Origin: Nocardia brasiliensis ATCC 700358
Lineage (GTDB): Bacteria; Actinomycetota; Actinomycetes; Mycobacteriales; Mycobacteriaceae
Assembly (NCBI RefSeq): GCF_000250675.2
Contig: NC_018681.1
Location: 6,262,001 to 6,326,000, forward strand
Direction: 5' to 3'
Length of the DNA stretch: 64,000 nucleotides
Shown: piece by piece, positions 35,720 through 43,773 of the stretch
Layout: each line of letters opens with the position of its first letter
Position numbering within the stretch: position 1 is the stretch's first letter
The notes under the pieces: model-generated
The model's input: only the letters and a program-made list of their open reading frames with translations
Told to the model about the DNA's origin: nothing
The model's database searches: none
Translations under genes and position numbers: made by a program

Positions 35720-36514
35720 TCAGAAGTTGTCGTTGAGGTACTCGGCGGCGTGCGTCGTCCACAGCACATCGGTGCCCGGCATCTCGTGGCTCGAGTACAG
35801 CACGTGCTGCCCCTCCGGCCACGGCGTCAGATAGCCGATCACGCCGTGCACGGCCGTGGCGTAGCGGTTCAGGTTCGTCACCGGATCGTTCATCAACCAG
35901 GCCAGCAGTTCCGCGAAGATCAGCGGCCCGAAGTTGCCGATCCGCGCGCCCTCCAGGAACGAGAACGGCGAGATGCCGACGTCGATGATGCGCAGCGGCG
36001 AATCCGCGGGCGCGGCCGTGATGATGTCGCCGGGATTGGCGTACTCCCGGATCGCCACGCCCGCCGGCCAGAGGCCACGCTGACCGTGCAGGCCGAAGGT
36101 GTTCGCCGGGCACAGGTTCCCCACCGATTCGCCCGCCTTGCGCAGCGGGTTGGAGATGTTCACCGCGAACGCGATCTCCAGCGGCGAGCCGTTGGTGTTC
36201 TTGTACTTACCCGAGCGCACCCCTTCCAGGATGCGGCTGGCACAGATCCCGCCGAGCGAATAACTGAGCAGCCCACACACATTCGGCGAATCCTGGATCG
36301 CCTTGACGCCCGCCGCGGTGCCGAGTCGCACCGAGGTGTCCAGCGACGGGCCCCACAGATCCGGCGACGGACCGACCGAAGCGGGCCAGTCCGGTTCGAA
36401 GGCCGAGAACCGTGCCGTGTCCAGCAGTGCGGTGACGGCGTACAGCATGCCCGCGGGCGTTCCGTCCGGATTGCGCGGCTCACCGGTACCGCGCAGGGTG
36501 ATGATGTCGATCAT
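35720..36514 (-). CDS. Cutinase/lysin-B-like alpha/beta hydrolase
   Basis: A 264-residue hydrolase opening MIDIITLRGTGEP, a beta-strand and oxyanion start seen in cutinase-like and mycobacteriophage lysin-B enzymes. The nucleophile elbow is GLLSYSLGG (Ser near residue 86). Asp and His candidates lie in YANPGDIIT and near the C-terminus (HGVIGYLTPWPEGQH). There is no signal peptide. Lysin-B enzymes hydrolyse the mycolate-arabinogalactan ester. A host gene of this type might act on mycolates or other lipid esters, or be a phage remnant; no other phage genes are nearby. The ATG has GGAG seven bases upstream. Confidence 0.65.
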   Translation of the reverse strand: MIDIITLRGTGEPRNPDGTPAGMLYAVTALLDTARFSAFEPDWPASVGPSPDLWGPSLDTSVRLGTAAGVKAIQDSPNVCGLLSYSLGGICASRILEGVRSGKYKNTNGSPLEIAFAVNISNPLRKAGESVGNLCPANTFGLHGQRGLWPAGVAIREYANPGDIITAAPADSPLRIIDVGISPFSFLEGARIGNFGPLIFAELLAWLMNDPVTNLNRYATAVHGVIGYLTPWPEGQHVLYSSHEMPGTDVLWTTHAAEYLNDNF

Positions 36515-36691
36515 CAGTGATCTCCTTGCACACGCGCCGCGTCATCCGGCGCATAACCCCACGGTATGCCCGTTACGGAGCCGAAGGGCGAGTACCGGAC
36601 TACCCGATTTCACCGAGCGAACCGGGCGCCCCGTACGCGGCCGCCGCCGGCCGATTCCCGGTATGGCGGCTCGCGTACGAGGCGGTACGCA

Positions 36692-37513
36692 TCAGGCGGC
36701 GGGGCCGAGCGCGGCGGTCCACGCCGCAAGGCGCGCACGGGCGCGCGAGTTGCGCACCAGCGCAGCGGGTTTCGATTCATCGATACCGTCGTAGTAGCCG
36801 CCGTTGACGACCGTGGTGTGCGGATCGCTCAGGGTGGCGAGCAAGTCGGCCGCGGCGTCCAGCGGCGCGCTCGCGTGGCTCCGCAACTGCGGCATATCGA
36901 TCTCGAAATCGGCCGGGCTCACACCGACAGCGGTCAGCCCGGCCGGACCGGTCTCGGCGAGCGAGCGGGTGAACATCGTCAGCGCCAGTTTGGACTGGGC
37001 GTACACCGCCAGCGGCGTGTAAATAGCGCGATTGCGATCGAGGTCCGAATAGTCGATATTGCCCGCCGAGTGCAGCCGCGACGACACGTTCACGATCCGG
37101 CCGTTCGCCGCCGCGACCGCCGCGGCCAGCGCCATGGTGAGCCGCTGCGGCGCGAGGTAGTTGACCTGCAAGGTCGACTCGTGTCCGGCGCGCGTGCGTC
37201 CGCGTCGTTGCGGGCCGGGCACGGCGGCGGCATTGACCACCGCGTCGAGCCTGCGCACCGTCGCGGCCAGCGTCCCGCCGAGTTCGTCGACCTCGGCCAG
37301 CTCGGTGAAATCCGCGTGCACCGCGCGCAGGCGGCCGGCGTCCGCGCCGGCGGCCACCAACCGCTGCACGGCGTCGTCGGCGAGTTCTTTGTCCTGCGCG
37401 TGCACAATCACGGCGGCACCATCGGCGGCCAGGCGCTTCGCCGTCGCATAACCGAGGCGTTCATCGACGCCGGTCACCAGCACGGTCCGGTCGCCGGACG
37501 AGAATTCGGGCAC
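36692..37513 (-). CDS. Short-chain dehydrogenase/reductase
   Basis: A 273-residue SDR. The cofactor site is modified (VTGVDERLGYATA in place of TGxxxGIG). VNAAAV replaces NNAG, and the catalytic Tyr and Lys lie in YAQSK with Ser in VNVSSRLHS. About 70 C-terminal residues include VVNGGYYDGIDESKPA, common in atypical SDRs related to retinol dehydrogenase-like proteins. The altered glycine motif may shift cofactor preference. The GTG start has GGGAGA three bases before it. It stands alone; the substrate is unknown. Confidence 0.82.
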   Translation of the reverse strand: MPEFSSGDRTVLVTGVDERLGYATAKRLAADGAAVIVHAQDKELADDAVQRLVAAGADAGRLRAVHADFTELAEVDELGGTLAATVRRLDAVVNAAAVPGPQRRGRTRAGHESTLQVNYLAPQRLTMALAAAVAAANGRIVNVSSRLHSAGNIDYSDLDRNRAIYTPLAVYAQSKLALTMFTRSLAETGPAGLTAVGVSPADFEIDMPQLRSHASAPLDAAADLLATLSDPHTTVVNGGYYDGIDESKPAALVRNSRARARLAAWTAALGPAA

Positions 37514-38079
37514 AGCTCTCCCATCGGGTGGTCGCGCGCGTCACGGTGCGACCGGCGACGCACGCGGGAACGACTCCGCGATCCGCGATCACGGAGAGAA
37601 ACGCACGGCCAACCGTGCGCGGAACGCGACGCGGCCGAGGACGGCCGGCGCGCGGAAATCAGACCGCGGCCACCGAACTCGGCGGCTCGTCCTCACTGCC
37701 GAACCCGACCCGTTCCAAGGCGGACGGGAGCACCGGGTCGGCACACCAGGCAACCCCGAGGGGCAGCGCGCGCAGTGCGTGCGCACGGCCGGGAGTTGCG
37801 GTCATCGCTCGATCCAACCGACCCGCGCCGTTGCCGCACAAGGCATCCGGCGCCGATTTGACGATTCCCTAGCGATCCGCCGGGCAGCCGTGCGATCCAG
37901 CCGAGTTCGAGGTGGATCCGCGGGGCACGGGTGCCACGCCCGGCGTTCGGCGCACCTGATCACCTTTCGCCGACTCCGCGCCATCGACCGCAGAGACCGA
38001 GGTCAGCAGCGGCGCCGGTGTGACGAAGGCATCGGCCCGGTTCGGGAACAAGACCAACAGGTACGGTGCTGGTCCAGAC
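37514..38079. other. Gene-poor stretch upstream of the thioesterase gene
   Basis: A 566-base region with no ORF of convincing length or family. It holds the 48-codon minus-strand ORF listed separately. No terminator, repeat or RNA fold stood out. The part before the thioesterase has no clear promoter. Confidence 0.5.
37659..37805 (-). CDS. Possible small protein, 48 residues
   Basis: An ATG-started ORF whose protein begins MTATPGRAHALRALPLGVAW and ends DEPPSSVAAV. Its third codon positions are mostly G or C, as in neighbouring real genes. No ribosome-binding site and no recognisable family were found. It could equally be a remnant or chance ORF. Confidence 0.2.
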   Translation of the reverse strand: MTATPGRAHALRALPLGVAWCADPVLPSALERVGFGSEDEPPSSVAAV

Positions 38080-38496
38080 ATGACCTTCAGCATCCCGATC
38101 GTTGTGCGCGGCTACGAGCTCGATACGCAAGGCCACCTGAACCAGGCGGTCTATCTGCAGTACACCGAGCACGCGCGGTGGGAGATGCTGCGGGCCGCGG
38201 GCTTGCCGCAGGACAAGCTGATCGCGACGGGGGTGGGTCCGGTCGTGCTGGAGTCCACCATCAAGTACCTGCGGGAGCTGCGCGGCGGCGACGAAGTCAC
38301 GGTCGATACCGATATCGAATACTCCGGCGGCAAGACCTTCACCTTCCGGCACGAGATCCGCAAACTCGACGGCACCGTCGCGGCCGAGGCGCGGGTGGTC
38401 GGCGGCCTGCTCGATTTGCGCGAACGCAAGCTGGTGGCCGGACCCGCCGAACGTTTCCGGGACCTCGCCGAGCGGCCCGACCTGCTCGGTCTGTGA
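38080..38496 (+). CDS. Hot-dog-fold acyl-CoA thioesterase (4HBT type)
   Basis: A 138-residue thioesterase. The 4-hydroxybenzoyl-CoA thioesterase-like active-site region is clear: YELDTQGHLNQAVYLQY with the catalytic Asp and GH-N pattern, followed by EHARWEML. The later strand RGGDEVTVDTDIEYSGGKTFTF is also typical. It would hydrolyse fatty or aromatic acyl-CoA esters in the cytoplasm, acting as a tetramer. The ATG at 38080 is preferred to one 60 bases upstream because family members begin close to this point. It stands alone before the ATP-grasp cassette. Confidence 0.88.
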   Translation: MTFSIPIVVRGYELDTQGHLNQAVYLQYTEHARWEMLRAAGLPQDKLIATGVGPVVLESTIKYLRELRGGDEVTVDTDIEYSGGKTFTFRHEIRKLDGTVAAEARVVGGLLDLRERKLVAGPAERFRDLAERPDLLGL

Positions 38497-38755
38497 AATC
38501 GCACGTGCGAATGCACAGCCGCCAATCCGGGGCTATGCGAGAGACACATTGCCATTCGGAAATAGCTCGTTGATTGCGCCGGAACTATTGGTGCCCTGCC
38601 GAAAAACTTTCGGCGCTAGTGCATCCGGGATCGTAATCCGGTTTGCCACCGGGGGTTAAATCTGCCGATCCGGACCGGTACCGGCCCTTCGCACGTTATG
38701 ATCGGGCTCACGCTCGGGGGTCGTGGCAAATCGCGAGCAGATCGGAGAAATGGCT

Positions 38756-39220
38756 ATGACCGACGCACTCCGCCTCCACGGAACCGCGCCGAAGAGTGAT
38801 CGTGTGCCTCCGCTGCACGGGCTGTTGGTAGCGGAGTCGGAACGAGATATCAGCGTGCGCGTCGCCGAGGGAACGTGGACCTTCCGTCGGTCCGACGTGC
38901 TGCGCGTGCTCGATTCGGCAGTGCCCGAGGGGGTACGCGCCGAGCGCGGCGCCCGGCCGGTGCTGGTCGACATCCGGGTCGGCGCCACCGCGGATTTCAC
39001 CCGTCGCCTGCGCATCGACGTGGTCGACCGCCCGATGACCATGCAGCAGGCCCCGTCCGCGGCGCTCGGCGACGAGCAGCTGCGCGAGCTCACCGAATCC
39101 TGGGCCGATCGGCTGAATCTGGTGGACCTGCCCGGCACCAACGGCGCCACCTTCACCTACTGCCAGACCAAGTCGCTCGCCACCAGTGACGACGGTATCA
39201 ACTGCGACAGTCTCGACTGA
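38756..39220 (+). CDS. Candidate graspetide precursor or partner of the ATP-grasp ligase
   Basis: A 154-residue protein with no recognised family. The first 110 residues look folded (GLLVAESERDISVRVAEGTW, then VLVDIRVGATADFTRRLRID). The last 35 are different: a Gly/Thr-rich hinge (LPGTNGA), then a tail with Thr, Ser and Lys followed by Asp residues and two cysteines (TKSLATSDDGINCDSLD). That donor-acceptor layout is what graspetide cores show before side-chain ester or amide cross-linking. The stop is 11 bases before the ligase ATG, so the two are co-expressed. The ATG at 38756 has GGAGA eight bases upstream. A non-precursor role remains possible. Confidence 0.55.
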   Translation: MTDALRLHGTAPKSDRVPPLHGLLVAESERDISVRVAEGTWTFRRSDVLRVLDSAVPEGVRAERGARPVLVDIRVGATADFTRRLRIDVVDRPMTMQQAPSAALGDEQLRELTESWADRLNLVDLPGTNGATFTYCQTKSLATSDDGINCDSLD

Positions 39221-39231
39221 GCGGCGCATTC

Positions 39232-40194
39232 ATGGCGGGACGCCGGACGGGTTCAGTCCTCATCGTGTCCGAATCCGACGATCTGCACGCTACCGCCATG
39301 GCGGCGACGCTGCGAGAATTCCACGGGCTCAGCGCGATTCAGCTCGACCTGCGCGACTTTCCGCGTGAGTCGGGCAGTTTCCGGCTGGATCGCTACGGTA
39401 CCGCCCGTTCGGTCTCCCACCTGATCGGCCTGGACGACGTCCGCTCGGTCTGGTGGCGCCGGCCGCATCCGACTCAGCCGCCCGCCGGAGTCCGCGTCTC
39501 CGACAACGACTTCCGGCAGGCCGAATGCGACGGATTCATCCAGGGTCTGCTCTGGTCCATACCGGCGCACTGGGTCAACGACCCGGGGGCGGACCGCACC
39601 GCCGCCCGCAAGATCGTCCAATTGGAGACAGCGCTGCGGGCCGGTTTCGCGGTGCCGGAGACGCTGATCACCAACGACCCGGACGAGGCCCGCAGCTTCG
39701 CCGAATCCCGGCCCGGCCCAGTCGTTTACAAGCGCACCGGGACCAGCCGCGCCGAGTTCGCGGAAACCAGGATCATCACCGAGCACGACTACGACAGACT
39801 GGCCGGCATCCGCGCGGCGCCGACCACCTTCCAGGACTACGTCGACGCCGAATGCGATCTGCGGGTGGTCTGGGTGGACGGCGTCGAGTGGACGGTGCGC
39901 ATCGACTCCCAGGCGGGCGTCGGCCGGGTCGACTCCCGCCTGGACACCTCGGTCGATTTCGTGCCGGAGCATCTGCCCGCCTCGGTCAGCAAATCGCTCG
40001 CCACCCTGATGGGCGCGCTGGGATTGTCGTTCGGCGTCTTGGACATTCGGCTCGGCCTCGACGGCGAGTACTACTTCCTCGAGGTCAACCCGCAGGGACA
40101 GTTCGCATACCTGGAGATCAAGACCGGCCTGCCGATCTTCCGCAGCCTGGCCAATCTGCTCGTCGACGGGGACGGCGCCGTCGAGGGCTACTGA
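39232..40194 (+). CDS. ATP-grasp peptide ligase of the MvdD/TgmB (graspetide maturase) type
   Basis: A 320-residue ATP-grasp enzyme. The pre-ATP-grasp domain opens SVLIVSESDDLHATAMAATL and carries the hallmark VRSVWWRRPHP near 63-73. ATP-binding elements are NDPGADRTAARKIVQLETAL, GPVVYKRTGTS, and the metal-binding FGVLDIRLGLDGEYYFLEVN with Glu and Asn. In this family the enzyme phosphorylates Asp or Glu side chains of a precursor peptide and closes esters to Ser/Thr or amides to Lys. The gene follows the precursor-like ORF by 11 bases and overlaps the stop of the opposing DHFR-family gene by seven. No acetyltransferase, protease or transporter is adjacent. Confidence 0.82.
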   Translation: MAGRRTGSVLIVSESDDLHATAMAATLREFHGLSAIQLDLRDFPRESGSFRLDRYGTARSVSHLIGLDDVRSVWWRRPHPTQPPAGVRVSDNDFRQAECDGFIQGLLWSIPAHWVNDPGADRTAARKIVQLETALRAGFAVPETLITNDPDEARSFAESRPGPVVYKRTGTSRAEFAETRIITEHDYDRLAGIRAAPTTFQDYVDAECDLRVVWVDGVEWTVRIDSQAGVGRVDSRLDTSVDFVPEHLPASVSKSLATLMGALGLSFGVLDIRLGLDGEYYFLEVNPQGQFAYLEIKTGLPIFRSLANLLVDGDGAVEGY

Positions 40195-40757
40195 CGCCGA
40201 TACGTGTGCAGCACCACACCGGATTTCGGGAACGGTTCCGCGTCGACCAGGTGCAGTCGCTGTGCGGGGACCCCGTCGAACAGCCGCCGCCCCTCCCCGA
40301 GCAACACCGGAAACACCAGCAGCCGAAGCTCATCCACCGCGTCCTGGCGCAGGAACTCCTGCGCGGTGCGCACGCCGGCGAACACGATGATCGGCCGACC
40401 GTCCTCGCTCTTCAGCTCATCGATCTCCCCGGCGAGATTCCCGCCGATCCGGCGCGCGGGCTGCCAGGGCAGTGCGACCTGCGGGTCCGACGACAGCACG
40501 AGTTTCGGCAGACCGTTCACCAGCGGAGCCAGCATCGCGTCACCCGGTGTCGCCGGATTCTGTTGCGCGCCCGGCCAATACTGGGCCAGCAGCTCGTAGG
40601 ACGCGCGCCCGTAGACCTGGGCGGCCACCCCGCGCAGCAGTCCGGCCAGATAGTCGTCCAGTGCCGAATCGTCGGCCTCGATCCAGTCGAGCGCCCCGTC
40701 CGGACCCGCCGCGTAGCCGTCCAGCGTCACCATTGTCTGCAGCATGATCGTCCGCAC
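40188..40757 (-). CDS. Dihydrofolate reductase family protein (RibD C-terminal type)
   Basis: A 189-residue protein with the bacterial RibD-C/DHFR-like fold: MLQTMVTLDGYAAGPDGALDW at the start, YGRASYELLAQYWPG, and FAGVRTAQEFLRQDAVDELRLLVFPVLLGEGRRLFDG at the end. These proteins bind NADPH and reduce unknown pterin- or flavin-like substrates; true folate activity is not implied. The start is GTG with AGGAG upstream. It converges on the ATP-grasp gene and overlaps its end, a contact between unrelated units. Confidence 0.88.
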   Translation of the reverse strand: MRTIMLQTMVTLDGYAAGPDGALDWIEADDSALDDYLAGLLRGVAAQVYGRASYELLAQYWPGAQQNPATPGDAMLAPLVNGLPKLVLSSDPQVALPWQPARRIGGNLAGEIDELKSEDGRPIIVFAGVRTAQEFLRQDAVDELRLLVFPVLLGEGRRLFDGVPAQRLHLVDAEPFPKSGVVLHTYRRQ

Positions 40758-40875
40758 TGTCGAGGCTCCTGGTCGTGAGAGTTGTGCTTCGACAATGCAG
40801 ACGGCGAGCCGCGCGGAAACTCACCGGTTCAGGCGAAATCCGTTCCGCCGAAACCGGTTCGAGCCGGCTGCGGTG

Positions 40876-41109
40876 CTACTGACTCTTGCGGCGGTTCGCG
40901 CCGCCACGGCTGCGGAGTTGCACGTGCGACTCCACCAGTACGTTGTGGATGAAGCCGTAGGAGCGACCGGTTGCTCGCGCCAGCGAGCGAATGCTCGCAC
41001 CTGCCTCGTACTGCTTCTTCAACTGGGTCTGTAGGCGGTCACGGGACTTCCCCGTGACGCGGGTTCCCTTACCCAGGGTGGCTTTGACTTGTGCGGGCCT
41101 GTCGCTCAT
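40876..41109 (-). CDS. Small helix-turn-helix protein (Rv1473A-like)
   Basis: A 77-residue basic protein. The body KGTRVTGKSRDRLQTQLKKQY leads into a helix-turn-helix (GASIRSLARATGRSYGFIHNVL), and the C-terminus is Arg/Gly-rich (LRSRGGANRRK). Size, sequence type and position next to the Rv1473-like ABC-F gene match Rv1473A, annotated as a possible transcription regulator. It is probably nucleic-acid binding; its targets are unknown. The gene lies 81 bases downstream of the ABC-F gene on the same strand. Confidence 0.88.
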   Translation of the reverse strand: MSDRPAQVKATLGKGTRVTGKSRDRLQTQLKKQYEAGASIRSLARATGRSYGFIHNVLVESHVQLRSRGGANRRKSQ

Positions 41110-41190
41110 GGCTTCCTCCGAGTCGCCGAGCAGCGTCTTTCCAGGCTAAGCACTCGAGGGGCCGTGATCAACGGGTTCTTGTGATGAAAC

Positions 41191-42822
41191 TCACGCGAGC
41201 TGAATCAATTCCAGATAATCCGCGGACCAGTGGTCCTCCGTACCGTCCGGTAGCAAGATCACCCGCTCCGGCGAGAGCGCCTCAGCGGCCCCCGGATCGT
41301 GTGTGACGAGCACGACCGCGCCGGCGTAAGTGCGCAGCGCATCCAGCACTTGTTCGCGCGAGACCGGGTCGAGGTTGTTGGTCGGCTCGTCCAGCAGCAA
41401 CACGTTGGCAGCCGAGGACACCAGTCCGGCGAGTGCCAACCGCGTCTTCTCACCACCGGACAGGGTGCCCGCGGGCTGGTCCAACTGGGGACCGGTGAAC
41501 ATGAACGCGCCGAGCAGACCGCGCAGGTCCTGCTCCCCCGCGTCCGGCGCGGCATGCCGGATGTTCTCCCAGACCGTCGCGTTGTCGTCGAGGGTGTCGT
41601 GCTCCTGCGCGAAATACCCGACCTTCATGCCGTGGCCCGGCACCAGACTGCCCGCGGTGGGCTGTTCCACCCCGGCGAGCAGCCGCAGCAGCGTGGTCTT
41701 GCCCGCGCCGTTGAGCCCGAGCACCACCACCCGGCTGCCGCGATCGATCGCGAGATCCACCCCCGCGAAGATCTCCAGCGAGCCGTACATCTTGGTCAGG
41801 TTCTCCGCCATCAGCGGCGTTTTGCCGCAGGGCGCGGGCTCGGGGAACTTGATCCTGGCCACCTTGTCGGCGACGCGCACGTCGTCGAGTTCGGCCATCA
41901 ACCGGTCGGCCCGCTTGGCCATGTTCTGTGCCGCAGTGGCTTTCGTGGCCTTGGCACCGAGCTTGGCGGCCTGCACCCGCAGCGCGCTCGCCTTCTTCTC
42001 GGCATTGGCGCGTTCGCGCCGGCGGCGCTGTTCGTCGGTGGCGCGCGCGTCCAGGTACTTCTGCCAGCCCATGTTGTAGACGTCGGCCTCGCCGCGCACC
42101 GCGTCGAGGAACCACACCTTGTTCACCACATCGCCGAGCAGTTCCACGTCGTGGCTGATCACGATGAGGCCACCGTCGTGGTTCTGCAGGAAACCGCGCA
42201 GCCAGGTGATCGAGTCGGCGTCGAGATGGTTGGTCGGCTCGTCCAGCAGCAGGATGGTGTCGGAGCGGCCGCCGCTGCCGTCGGACGCGGCGAAAAGGAT
42301 GCGCGCCAACTCGATTCGGCGACGCTGACCACCCGAGAGGGTGCGCAGGGCCTGGCCGAGCACTCGGTCCGGCAGGCCGAGGCTGTGGCAGATGCGGGCC
42401 GCGTCGCTCTCGGCGACGTAGCCGCCCAGCGCCGAGAAGCGATCCTCGAGCCTGCCGTACTTGCGCACCGCCTTCTCGCGCTCGTTCTCGTCGGCCACCT
42501 CGGCCATCAGCGCCTGCTGCTTCTCCATATCGCGGATCAGCGTGTCCAGTCCGCGCGCGGACAGCACGCGATCACGCGCGAGGATGTCCAGGTTGCCTTC
42601 CCGCGGATCCTGCGGCAGATAGCCGATATCGCTGGAGCGCAAGATCTTTCCGGCATACGGTTCACCCTCGCCGGCCAGGATCCGCAGCGTGGTGGTCTTA
42701 CCCGCACCGTTGCGCCCGACCAGTCCGATCCGGTCGCCGGACTGCACCCGCAATGCCGGTCCAGGGGCCGACAGCAGCGTGCGGACTCCGGCCCGGACCT
42801 CCAGGTCGGTCGCGGTGATCAC
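41191..42822 (-). CDS. ABC-F ATPase (Rv1473-like), ribosome-associated
   Basis: A 543-residue protein with two ABC domains and no membrane segment. The Walker A motifs are GRNGAGKT and GLNGAGKT. The signatures are LSGGQ and LSGGE, and each Walker B is followed by Glu-Pro-Thr-Asn (LLLDEPTNHLD, LLLDEPTNNLD), the ABC-F hallmark. The inter-domain linker (about 255-320) is rich in Arg and Ala. ABC-F proteins act on the ribosome; some protect it from macrolide-, lincosamide- or phenicol-type drugs, as suggested for Rv1473. The GTG start has GGAGGAG upstream. Confidence 0.92.
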   Translation of the reverse strand: MITATDLEVRAGVRTLLSAPGPALRVQSGDRIGLVGRNGAGKTTTLRILAGEGEPYAGKILRSSDIGYLPQDPREGNLDILARDRVLSARGLDTLIRDMEKQQALMAEVADENEREKAVRKYGRLEDRFSALGGYVAESDAARICHSLGLPDRVLGQALRTLSGGQRRRIELARILFAASDGSGGRSDTILLLDEPTNHLDADSITWLRGFLQNHDGGLIVISHDVELLGDVVNKVWFLDAVRGEADVYNMGWQKYLDARATDEQRRRRERANAEKKASALRVQAAKLGAKATKATAAQNMAKRADRLMAELDDVRVADKVARIKFPEPAPCGKTPLMAENLTKMYGSLEIFAGVDLAIDRGSRVVVLGLNGAGKTTLLRLLAGVEQPTAGSLVPGHGMKVGYFAQEHDTLDDNATVWENIRHAAPDAGEQDLRGLLGAFMFTGPQLDQPAGTLSGGEKTRLALAGLVSSAANVLLLDEPTNNLDPVSREQVLDALRTYAGAVVLVTHDPGAAEALSPERVILLPDGTEDHWSADYLELIQLA

Positions 42823-42983
42823 AGGTTTCTCCTCCGGATCGGTCAGTGCTGGGCGGTTGCTACTCGATTGTGCGACGCGTTACACACAAGAACCACCGAT
42901 TTTACCCGTGATCGGAGCAGCCCTTCACACCACGCGATCGGTATGTGACGGCCGTAACTGAACGGCGAGTAACCTGCGGTTGC

Positions 42984-43769
42984 ATGAGTGAGCGAAACAA
43001 CGGCACCGCGACCGATCTAGTGGGCAAGAGCGCTTTGGTCACCGGGGCCAGCCGGGGCATCGGCAAGGCGGTGGCGGCGGAGCTGCTCAGCCGGGGCGCG
43101 AACGTGTTGATCAGCGCCCGCAAAAAAGATCCGCTGGAAGAGGCCGCCGCGGAGCTGCGCGCGCTCGGCCATCAGGGCGAGGTCGTGGCGCTGGCCGGGA
43201 ACTCCGGTCACGCCGAGGATCGTGCCGCCTCGATCGACCGGATGATGGCCGAGTTCGGGTCGGTGGACATCCTGATCAACAACACCGGCATCAATCCCGT
43301 GTTCGGCTCGCTGATGGAGGCCGATCTCGACGCGGTCCGCAAGATCTTCGACGTGAACGTCGTCGCCGCGCTCGGCTTCGTGCAGCTGGCATACAAGGCG
43401 TGGATGGGCGCGCACGGCGGTGCGGTGGTGAACGTGGCCAGCGTCGCGGGCCTGCGCTCCTCCGGGGTGATCGCCGCGTACGGCGCGTCCAAGGCCGCGC
43501 TCATCCGGCTCACCGACGAACTGGCCTGGCAGCTCGGCCCGAAGATCCGGGTGAACGCCGTCGCGCCCGGCGTGATCAAGACGAAGTTCGCCGACGCGCT
43601 GTACTCCGCCGACGAAGAACGCGCGGCGAGCGTCTATCCGCTGAAACGCCTCGGCACCCCCGAAGACGTCGCCCGCCTGATCGGCTTCCTGGTCTCCGAC
43701 GAAGCCGCCTGGATCACCGGCGAAACCGTCCGCGTAGACGGCGGCCTACTCTCCACCGGCGGCCTCTGA
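42984..43769 (+). CDS. Short-chain dehydrogenase, FabG-like
   Basis: A 261-residue SDR with a full set of classical motifs: VTGASRGIG near residue 20, NNTG (variant of NNAG), Ser in NVASVAG, YGASK, and the C-terminal TGETVRVDGG. The length fits FabG-type 3-oxoacyl reductases, but the locus gives no FAS link. The ATG at 42984 is chosen by family start; the frame opens 39 bases upstream. It ends four bases before the lycopene cyclase start, so the two may share a transcript. Confidence 0.87.
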   Translation: MSERNNGTATDLVGKSALVTGASRGIGKAVAAELLSRGANVLISARKKDPLEEAAAELRALGHQGEVVALAGNSGHAEDRAASIDRMMAEFGSVDILINNTGINPVFGSLMEADLDAVRKIFDVNVVAALGFVQLAYKAWMGAHGGAVVNVASVAGLRSSGVIAAYGASKAALIRLTDELAWQLGPKIRVNAVAPGVIKTKFADALYSADEERAASVYPLKRLGTPEDVARLIGFLVSDEAAWITGETVRVDGGLLSTGGL

Positions 43770-43773
43770 TTCC

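Noticed and set aside
42823..42983. WhiB7-type promoter before the ABC-F gene
   Set aside because: An AT-rich gtaaaatc patch precedes TTGTGT, but no fitting -10 follows at the right spacing; the evidence is too thin.
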